The translations under genes and the position numbers were made by a program. From the NCBI GenBank assembly GCA_947258435.1, contig CAMYID010000022.1:332279-366592 (forward strand): 34,314 nucleotides of DNA, in the 5' to 3' direction. The notes below the pieces were generated by a model. The model was given only the letters and a program-made list of their open reading frames with translations. It made no database searches and was not told where the DNA came from. Positions 28,071 to 34,314 of this stretch are shown piece after piece; position 1 is the stretch's first letter, and each line of letters opens with the position of its first letter. Origin of the DNA: an uncultured Alphaproteobacteria bacterium (lineage in GTDB: Bacteria > Pseudomonadota > Alphaproteobacteria > UBA11222).

Positions 28071-28728
28071 TACACTTCCTCATCGTCTTTCTGCCGCTTA
28101 GGCGGCTAGAATTCTGGCTACCCCATCGACCGGCATTGACCGGACCCGACTAACTCGGAAAGCGTGGAATTTTCGGGGAGACTGTTCACGCATGCAACTT
28201 TTCCGCCTTGAACTCAATTCGCCGGTACCGGTGCCCCTCTGGCGCGGCTGGCAGTCGGAAACGTCATGCAGATTGATCGGGACATACCGGCTTTACGGGT
28301 ATTTCGGGCAAACCCGTCTGGACAAGGTCGCGATCTTGAATAGCCCCTGCTTGTGTTTTCCACCCTTTACTTTATCAGTGGTTGTTATCCCCACCTTTTC
28401 ACTATGGCAGTAGCCGATAGCATATACCAGCACCGAATCAAATCCCTCACCTGCACCAATCAGCGAAAATATGCGTATTTCTGCGGATATTGACACAGTT
28501 TTCAGTAAGTCGCAGAAGCATTTTTCTGGACGAACCGAAGCGAATTTGGCTGGCGTCGCGTCCCGGGATTGTGTTTTATGACGATTGAGCGAAGTAAATA
28601 TGACGGAAATACGGAATAAGATTAGTGTTCCGTGTCAAAAACGACTATAAGAGCCGCCCCGGCGCGTTCGCCGGGAGCAGGGCCAATACCGGATACAGTC
28701 CGGAAGCATGCATGGGGAGAGTGGCGCG
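28071..28728. other. 658-bp gene-poor stretch between RND transporter and panB
   Basis: This region separates two divergent genes and must hold both promoters. A 73-codon open frame at 28192–28413 shows no recognisable protein or good ribosome site. A TATAAG (28646–28651) is a possible -10 for panB. A TTATCCCCA near 28386–28394 is one base off a DnaA box, but it is single. The last about 75 bases before panB contain two hairpins, listed separately. Confidence 0.5.
28658..28703 (+). promoter_or_regulatory. Two consecutive hairpins in the panB leader
   Basis: CCCGGCG-CGTT-CGCCGGG (28658–28675) and CCGGA-TACAG-TCCGG (28689–28703) lie 13 bp apart, ending 25 bp before the panB start. They could form a structured 5' leader. 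I cannot match them to the known pan RNA motif by eye. Confidence 0.35.
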
Positions 28729-29568
28729 ATGAGCAAAACTGCCACCATTTGCCGGGTTTCAGCCCCCGCGATCCGGTCGCGTAAGGGCGGAACACCCTTG
28801 GTTTGTCTGACGGCATATTCGGCGCCGATGGCCCGAATGCTCGATGAGGTCGTTGATCTCATCCTGGTTGGCGATTCTCTGGGTATGGTGCTGTACGGCA
28901 TGGACAGCACGCTCGGCGTGAGCCTGGATATGATGATCAATCATGGCAAGGCGGTCATGCGCGGGTCAGAACGCGCCTGTGTTATCGTTGACATGCCTTT
29001 TGGCACGACCGAGGAATCGCGCGAGGTTGCGTTTCGCAACGCGGCACGGGTGATGCGAGAGACCGGCTGTTCGGGTGTGAAGATCGAAGGTGGTCGAGAA
29101 ATGGCGGATACCGTCGGCTTCCTGACATCGCGCGGCGTACCGGTGATGGGCCATATCGGATTGAAGCCGCAATCTGTGAATATGCTGGGCGGTTATCGCG
29201 CCCGCGGCCGCAGCGACACCGAGGCGCAGACAATCCTGCAGGATGCGATGGCCATTGCCGAAGCAGGCGCCTTTGCGATCGTCATCGAAGGTGTGATCGA
29301 GGATATAGCCAGTGAAATCACCGCAATGGTCGATATTCCGACCATCGGTATCGGTGCCTCGCAGGCCTGCGACGGTCAGATTCTCGTAACAGAAGATATG
29401 ATCGGCGTGTTTGGCGACAGGGTCCCCAAATTTGTGGAACGCTTCGGCGATGTGGCCGGCGAGACCGATGCCGCCGTCAATGCCTATGCCAATGCGGTGC
29501 GCCAGCGCAGCTTTCCGGGCCATCACAATCTGTTCACCCTGAACCGGGAGCGTAAGATCGCGCAATAG
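28729..29568 (+). CDS. panB: 3-methyl-2-oxobutanoate hydroxymethyltransferase
   Basis: This is a 279-residue enzyme that makes ketopantoate, the first committed step to pantothenate. Motifs are [34 protein letters not shown] (metal and substrate site), [36 protein letters not shown] (catalytic Glu) and [16 protein letters not shown]. Start at 28729 was chosen because GGGGAGAG lies about 8 bp upstream; an ATG seven codons earlier precedes that site. panC follows after 158 bp. Confidence 0.97.
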   Translation: MSKTATICRVSAPAIRSRKGGTPLVCLTAYSAPMARMLDEVVDLILVGDSLGMVLYGMDSTLGVSLDMMINHGKAVMRGSERACVIVDMPFGTTEESREVAFRNAARVMRETGCSGVKIEGGREMADTVGFLTSRGVPVMGHIGLKPQSVNMLGGYRARGRSDTEAQTILQDAMAIAEAGAFAIVIEGVIEDIASEITAMVDIPTIGIGASQACDGQILVTEDMIGVFGDRVPKFVERFGDVAGETDAAVNAYANAVRQRSFPGHHNLFTLNRERKIAQ

Positions 29569-29665
29569 CTGCTGTGCGTGCGGTGGTGTTGAGCGGATTG
29601 CTTGTGCGCCACGCATCCCGCGCCCTGCATCCGCGATGCGCGCGCTTCACCGATGCCGTGCCCAA

Positions 29666-29709
29666 TCCGATGGTTACTGATTATTGTTCCGATGGTTACT
29701 GATTATTGT
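29666..29709 (+). repeat. Exact 22-bp tandem duplication just upstream of panC
   Basis: The 22 bases 29666–29687 (beginning TCCGATGGTTACTG, ending TTATTGT) are repeated without change at 29688–29709. The second copy ends 17 bp before the panC ATG, where a ribosome site would be expected. A recent slippage or duplication in the leader is the simplest reading. Confidence 0.9.
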
Positions 29710-29726
29710 CATGTCGGCGTAAAATC

Positions 29727-30578
29727 ATGATTGACACTGTCCGGACAATTGCGGCTTTGCGTGACCGGGTTGCCGAACGCCGTCAGGCCGGCGCACGCAT
29801 TGGCTTTGTGCCGACCATGGGGGCATTGCATGAGGGGCACCTGTCGCTTGTGGCTGCGGCGCTTGCGCAATGCGACGCGGTGGTCGTATCGATTTTCGTC
29901 AATCCGACGCAATTCGGACCGGGGGAGGATTTCGAGGCCTATCCCCGGGACGAATCCGCTGATCTTGAAAAGCTGGAGCAGGCGGGGGCACAACTTGTCT
30001 ATCTGCCCGCCGTTGATGAGATGTATCCAGAAAATGCGACGACGGTCGTCAATGTCTCCGGCATTACCGAGGGGCTTTGCGGCGGGGCGCGGCCTACCCA
30101 TTTCCAGGGCGTTACGACGGTCGTAACAAAATTACTGATGCAGGTATTGCCCGACGCGGCCTTTTTTGGCGAAAAGGACTATCAGCAATTACAGACCATC
30201 AGGCGTATGGTGCGTGATCTCGATATTCCGGTCGAAATAATCGGGGTGCCCACTGTGCGGGAAGCAGACGGGCTGGCACTATCGTCACGCAATCTTTATC
30301 TGTCTGCGGATGAACGGCGCGAGGCGCTGTCTCTGCCCGCTACATTGCAGGCGGTGGCGGCGAAGCTGCGGCAAGCTCAAGGTGAACCGGCGGCAGCGCA
30401 TCTTGATTGGGGGCGGGCGCAGTTGTTGCAGGGCGGCTTTGACAGCGTCGATTATCTTGAGCTGCGCGACGCGGAAACACTTGCCGTGCTGGAGGGCTGG
30501 GAGGGACAGCCCGCGCGCCTGTTGGCGGCTGCGCGTATCGGCAAGACCAGGCTGATTGACAATATCGCGATCGGCTGA
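29727..30578 (+). CDS. panC: Pantothenate synthetase
   Basis: This is a 283-residue ATP-dependent ligase joining pantoate and beta-alanine. The nucleotidyltransferase motifs are PTMGALHEGHLSLV (HIGH-like, His35 and His38), FVNPTQFGPGEDFEAYPR, GVTTVVTKLL, FGEKDYQQLQ and SSRNLYLS (KMSKS-like). The ATG at 29727 fits the family start; no good ribosome site is present, and a 22-bp tandem repeat ends just upstream. It sits 158 bp after panB on the same strand; no panD is in the window. Confidence 0.96.
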   Translation: MIDTVRTIAALRDRVAERRQAGARIGFVPTMGALHEGHLSLVAAALAQCDAVVVSIFVNPTQFGPGEDFEAYPRDESADLEKLEQAGAQLVYLPAVDEMYPENATTVVNVSGITEGLCGGARPTHFQGVTTVVTKLLMQVLPDAAFFGEKDYQQLQTIRRMVRDLDIPVEIIGVPTVREADGLALSSRNLYLSADERREALSLPATLQAVAAKLRQAQGEPAAAHLDWGRAQLLQGGFDSVDYLELRDAETLAVLEGWEGQPARLLAAARIGKTRLIDNIAIG

Positions 30579-30726
30579 CCGTCCTGACGGCCTCTGTCCC
30601 GTCGGGCCCCTTCAGGCATTTTCTGTTTCTGTCCTGCCCTCTTCAGACGGACGGCGATAAGCTGACGGCTTGTCCTGTGTTATCCAGAGGCAATCCGGGC
30701 GCGACAAGCAGGCATGAAATAAAAAA

Positions 30727-30747
30727 GGCCCGGGTGGAACCCGGGCC
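30727..30747 (-). terminator. Rho-independent terminator after amtB
   Basis: GGCCCGGGT (30727–30735) pairs with ACCCGGGCC (30739–30747) across a 3-base loop. The run AAATAAAAAA to its left becomes a T-run when read on the minus strand, so it ends the glnK–amtB transcript. Confidence 0.9.
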
Positions 30748-30833
30748 AGTTACTGGGCGAAAATTCTTTTTGGGGGAAGGTGAGCCCGCAGTCAGATACG
30801 CATCGCCCGGTAATTGTTGGGAAGGCGTTTGCC

Positions 30834-32174
30834 TCAGCTGACGGTTTGCGACCCGCGGCCAAACTCCGGATAGGCTTCCAGACCCAGTTCGGTTTTGTCG
30901 AGGCCCGCATATTCCTCTTCCTCCGAACAGCGGATGCCGATCGTGGCTTTCAGAATGCCCCAGACGATGAAACTTGCGATGGCGACAAAGGCGCCGATTG
31001 AAATCACACCGATAAACTGGGTGCCAAAGCTTGTATCCGCATTGGTGATCGGAACCGCCATGGTGCCCCAGATGCCCGCGACCAGGTGAACCGAAATGGC
31101 GCCAACTACATCGTCGATTTTCAGCTTGTCGAGCAGCGGCACGAAAACCACAACCAGAACGCCGCCAACCGCGCCGATCGCCGCGGCAGAACCGAGCGAA
31201 GGTGTCAGCGGTTCAGCGGTAATCGACACAAGGCCGGCCAGCGCGCCGTTCAGTGCCATGGTCAGATCCACTTTCTTGTAGATCGCCTGGGTCAGCAGCA
31301 TGGCGGCAACCGTACCCGCGGCCGCGGCGATATTGGTGTTGATGAAGATGTTTGACACCGCAACCGCATTTTCCGCCGAACCGAGCGCAAGCTGCGAACC
31401 GCCGTTAAAGCCGAACCAGCCGAGCCACAGGATGAATGTCCCCAGCGTTGCCAGCGGCAGGTTGGAGCCGGGCATCGGATTGATGCGGCCATCCGCGCCG
31501 AATTTACCCGTGCGTGCGCCAAGCAGAATGGCACCGGTCAGGGCTGCCCAGCCGCCGGCCGAGTGCACGATGGTCGAGCCCGCGAAATCGGAAAAGCCCA
31601 TCGCCGACAGGAAGCCGCCGCCCCACTGCCATGAACCCTCGATCGGGTAGATGATACCCGTCAGGACGGCAGTGAAAATCAGGAACGGCCAGACCTTGAT
31701 GCGTTCGGCCAGAGTGCCCGACACGATCGAGGCTGTCGTCGCGCAGAACACCATCTGGAAGAACCAGTCCGAGCCTGCGGCATATCCGTCGCCTTCACCG
31801 AAGGCAGGGTTTTCCGCAGCCAGTGCGGCGGCGTCATCAGGCGCGAACGGCATGAAGCTGCCAATAAAGCCACCCTCATCGATGCCATACATCAGATTAT
31901 AGCCGACGACGAAAAACATCAGGCCGGCAATCGAATAAAGGGCAATATTCTTCAGGCAGATCGTTGCGACGTTCTTGCTGCGGACAAGGCCGGCTTCAAG
32001 CATGCAGAAGCCTGCTGCCATGAACATCACCAGAAAGCCCCCGATCAGGAACAGCAAGGTATTGAAAACATACGCGCTTTCATTGCTGACGGCGGCGGCG
32101 GCAGGTCCGCTGACGGCCGCCAGAATAAGCGCGGCCGCGCCCGCCGTTGATAATGATTTCGTTATTCTTCCCAT
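30834..32174 (-). CDS. amtB: Ammonium transporter AmtB
   Basis: This is a 446-residue trimeric inner-membrane channel for ammonium. A signal-peptide-like leader ends at about residue 28 (GPAAAAVS), followed by about eleven membrane segments. The twin histidines of the pore appear as TIVHSAGGWAALTGA and AISVHLVAGIWGTMAV; FMAAGFCMLEAGLVRSKN and FFQMVFCATTASIVSGTLAER hold entrance and Phe-gate regions. It begins 9 bp after glnK, the usual pairing, so GlnK likely blocks it when nitrogen is plentiful. A terminator follows. Confidence 0.97.
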   Translation of the reverse strand: MGRITKSLSTAGAAALILAAVSGPAAAAVSNESAYVFNTLLFLIGGFLVMFMAAGFCMLEAGLVRSKNVATICLKNIALYSIAGLMFFVVGYNLMYGIDEGGFIGSFMPFAPDDAAALAAENPAFGEGDGYAAGSDWFFQMVFCATTASIVSGTLAERIKVWPFLIFTAVLTGIIYPIEGSWQWGGGFLSAMGFSDFAGSTIVHSAGGWAALTGAILLGARTGKFGADGRINPMPGSNLPLATLGTFILWLGWFGFNGGSQLALGSAENAVAVSNIFINTNIAAAAGTVAAMLLTQAIYKKVDLTMALNGALAGLVSITAEPLTPSLGSAAAIGAVGGVLVVVFVPLLDKLKIDDVVGAISVHLVAGIWGTMAVPITNADTSFGTQFIGVISIGAFVAIASFIVWGILKATIGIRCSEEEEYAGLDKTELGLEAYPEFGRGSQTVS

Positions 32175-32183
32175 GACAATCTC

Positions 32184-32597
<414 letters not shown>

Positions 32598-32614
32598 TCA
32601 ATAGGGCCTACAGA

Positions 32615-32630
32615 ATCAAGAACCGTGCCG
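32615..32630 (-). promoter_or_regulatory. Possible sigma-54 promoter of glnK–amtB
   Basis: On the minus strand, CGGCACG-N4-TTGAT has the GG-N10-G spacing of -24/-12 promoters. The -24 part is good, but the -12 part has TTGA instead of TTGC. It lies about 93 bp upstream of the glnK start. Nitrogen control of glnK–amtB by NtrC and sigma-54 is common, but no clear NtrC site was found. Confidence 0.35.
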
Positions 32631-32771
32631 GTTTTGGAAAATTGGGTTTATCTTTGTGTTTTATGCGGAATTTTTGTGATGGGGCGTGGATTGCCGTCTT
32701 GTTTTGCCTAAATTTTATGCAAATTACGACGATTGGCTAAAAATAAGGCGATTTTTCATTGCCGCACAGGT

Positions 32772-34013
32772 ATGGAACCGATGGATGCTGATCTGATCAT
32801 TGCGGGAGGCGGTTTGGCCGGGCTCAGCCTGGCACATGCGGTTGCCGGGGCCGGGTTGCGGGTGGCTGTCATCGATCCTGTACCGCTGGCGACGGCGACC
32901 GGTGCCGAATTTGACGGGCGCGTCTCCGCCCTGGGGCGCGCCTCTTACCGGATGTTTGATGCGCTGGGGCTTGCCGATGATATGGCGGCGGAAGCGCAGC
33001 CGATCCTTGATATTCTGGTGAGTGATGGTGCGCCCTCTCAGGGTAAATATCACGGTCCCTCGCCATTGACCCTGCATTTCGGTCATAAGGATGCCGGTGC
33101 GGGGCCGCTTGGCTATATCGTTGAGAACCGGGTGATCCGGGTTGCGCAGAGCCGGGCGCTGGCGCGGCAGGGCGATATCGCATTCATCGCGCCCGATCAT
33201 GTGGCGGCGGCTGTGGCCGATGCGGACGGCGTGAGCGTTCGGCTTGAATCCGGCCGCACGCTGCGGGCCAGCCTGTGCGTGGCGGCAGATGGCCGCAATT
33301 CCGCCCTGCGGCAGAAAGCCGGCATCAGGACGGTGCGCTGGGCCTATGGCCAGACGGGCATTGTGACGACTGTGCATCATGCGCGACCCCATGAGGGAAT
33401 CGCGCATGAATATTTCCTGCCTGCGGGGCCTTTCGCGATCCTGCCGATGACAGGCAATCGTTCATCGCTTGTCTGGACCGAGCCGACGGCCCGCGCCCAT
33501 GCCATCATGCAGCTTGATCAGGGCGCATTCGATGCGGAACTTGCCGAACGCTTTGGCAGCCACTGGGGGGCGGTCCGGTCCGACGGGCCGCGCTGGTCCT
33601 ATCCGCTTGCCTTTCATCTGGCGCGGGACTATATCGCCGCGCGACTGGCGCTGATCGGCGACGCCGCACACGGCATTCACCCGATTGCCGGTCAGGGCCT
33701 TAATCTGGGGCTGCGTGACGCTGCTGCCCTGGCTGAGATAATTGTGGATGCCCATCGGCTGGGGCTTGATATCGGCGCGCCCGCCACACTTGCCGGTTAT
33801 GCGCAATGGCGTCGCTTTGACAATATGAGCCTTGCTGTCACGACCGATCTGCTGAACAGGCTTTTTTCCAATGATCTGCCGCCACTGCGGTTTGCGCGGA
33901 ATCTCGGCATGGCTCTGGTCGATAAGATCGCGCCTGTGCGAAACCTGTTTCTGCGCCATGCAGCTGGCGAGGTCGGCGATCTGCCGCGTTTGCTGAGGGG
34001 GCACATACTGTAG
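32772..34013 (+). CDS. UbiH/COQ6-family FAD-dependent monooxygenase
   Basis: This is a 413-residue flavoprotein hydroxylase of the type that adds hydroxyl groups to the ubiquinone ring. The FAD Rossmann motif is LIIAGGGLAGLSLAHAVAGA, the second is CVAADGRNSALRQKAGI, and the third GD motif is LIGDAAHGIHPIAGQGLNLG. Start at 32772; an ATG three codons later (32781) is equally possible, and a more distant one at 32733 lies before the family start. It is divergent from glnK. Which ring position it serves cannot be told by sequence alone. ubiE and ubiB in this window belong to the same pathway. Confidence 0.92.
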   Translation: MEPMDADLIIAGGGLAGLSLAHAVAGAGLRVAVIDPVPLATATGAEFDGRVSALGRASYRMFDALGLADDMAAEAQPILDILVSDGAPSQGKYHGPSPLTLHFGHKDAGAGPLGYIVENRVIRVAQSRALARQGDIAFIAPDHVAAAVADADGVSVRLESGRTLRASLCVAADGRNSALRQKAGIRTVRWAYGQTGIVTTVHHARPHEGIAHEYFLPAGPFAILPMTGNRSSLVWTEPTARAHAIMQLDQGAFDAELAERFGSHWGAVRSDGPRWSYPLAFHLARDYIAARLALIGDAAHGIHPIAGQGLNLGLRDAAALAEIIVDAHRLGLDIGAPATLAGYAQWRRFDNMSLAVTTDLLNRLFSNDLPPLRFARNLGMALVDKIAPVRNLFLRHAAGEVGDLPRLLRGHIL

Positions 34014-34133
34014 CAAAATAACAACTGGCTTTTGCCATTGGATGCTGTTTTTATCGAAAACGTAACTTTTTACTAACTTTTGTGCGCCCTGCCATTGCGT
34101 TAACTAAAATTGAGGTTCTAAAAGGCGCAGGTC

Positions 34134-34314
34134 ATGGCAGGAAATCAGCGAAATACACGACAATGGCTTGTGCCCGCGCTTGGCGCACGCACGATATTAT
34201 CGGGTTTACCGCTTGGTTTTGCGTTTTTTTCGGGTGCGGCGCATGCATTGCCGCAGGATGGGGTTGTGGCGGCGGGTGCGGCGACGATCACCGAACATGG
34301 CGGTGAGCGTCTGA
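34134..34314 (+). CDS. Start of a probable filamentous-haemagglutinin-type (TPS) exoprotein, cut by window edge
   Basis: This open frame begins at the ATG 34134 (AAAAGG and CAGG just upstream) and runs off the right end after 60 codons without a stop. Residues about 18–37 (RTILSGLPLGFAFFSGAAHA) look like a signal peptide with cleavage before LPQDG. The next residues, GVVAAGAATITEHGGERL, resemble the start of the two-partner-secretion (haemagglutination activity) domain, commonly like LPTGG.VVAGSATI. The protein is probably large and secreted by a TpsB partner outside the window. An autotransporter with a similar start is the alternative. Confidence 0.6.
   Translation, partial: MAGNQRNTRQWLVPALGARTILSGLPLGFAFFSGAAHALPQDGVVAAGAATITEHGGERL

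Noticed and set aside
28386-28394. TTATCCCCA, one base off a DnaA box, as a hint of a replication origin
   Set aside because: It is a single imperfect copy with no cluster of boxes and no origin-linked genes nearby.
28192-28413. 73-codon open frame in the gap before panB
   Set aside because: It has no ribosome site and no recognisable protein.

Overview
The window reads as chromosomal DNA of an alphaproteobacterium. It is moderately GC-rich, densely coded on both strands, and carries gene sets and neighbourhoods typical of that class: rsmB–htpX followed by a DUF1674 (SDHAF4-like) gene, ech–mutM divergent from ubiE–ubiB–coaBC–dut, a CheZ of the alphaproteobacterial type, and glnK–amtB. I cannot fix the order or genus from sequence alone. 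No rRNA, tRNA, CRISPR array, insertion sequence or prophage gene was recognised.

Layout. Positions 1–2.2 kb hold the 5' part of rsmB, the membrane protease gene htpX, a DUF1674 gene and a secreted nuclease-like gene. Positions 2.2–8.3 kb hold acs–bioB–pyrF on the minus strand (bioB and pyrF overlap by 4 bp), a class III CoA-transferase gene, and a divergent crotonase-fold gene with altered catalytic residues. Positions 8.4–9.8 kb hold an OmpW-like porin gene behind a perfect FNR-type box, followed by a single-domain bacterial haemoglobin gene; a strong bidirectional terminator separates this pair from a convergent SDR gene. CheZ stands alone at 10.9–11.7 kb. Positions 12–17.5 kb look more accessory: an EamA-type exporter, a TetR regulator, a class III aminotransferase, an amidohydrolase and a canonical enoyl-CoA hydratase. 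The TetR and aminotransferase genes diverge from a region with two copies of a CATATG-centred palindrome.

Positions 17.5–25.6 kb are mostly housekeeping: a small secreted protein, mutM, ubiE, ubiB (ubiquinone), coaBC (coenzyme A), dut, then an Rrf2 regulator, cysK and a MoeB/ThiF-type adenylyltransferase (cysteine and sulfur transfer). Positions 25.7–28.1 kb encode a large MMPL/RND transporter with no partner genes, followed by a gene-poor 658-bp stretch. panB and panC (pantothenate) come next, with an exact 22-bp tandem duplication just before panC. glnK–amtB (ammonium sensing and uptake) diverges from a UbiH-type flavin monooxygenase gene. The window ends inside a gene whose first 60 codons look like the signal peptide and start of the secretion domain of a filamentous-haemagglutinin-type exoprotein.

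Functional links: panB/panC and coaBC supply the pantothenate-to-CoA route used by the CoA-dependent enzymes here (Acs, CoA-transferase, two crotonases). ubiE, ubiB and the UbiH-like enzyme belong to ubiquinone synthesis. The most interesting signals are the FNR-box/OmpW/globin unit, the TetR twin operators, the Rrf2–cysK–MoeB unit, and the truncated exoprotein gene at the right edge. I did not find strong evidence for a wholly new system; these are the best leads.
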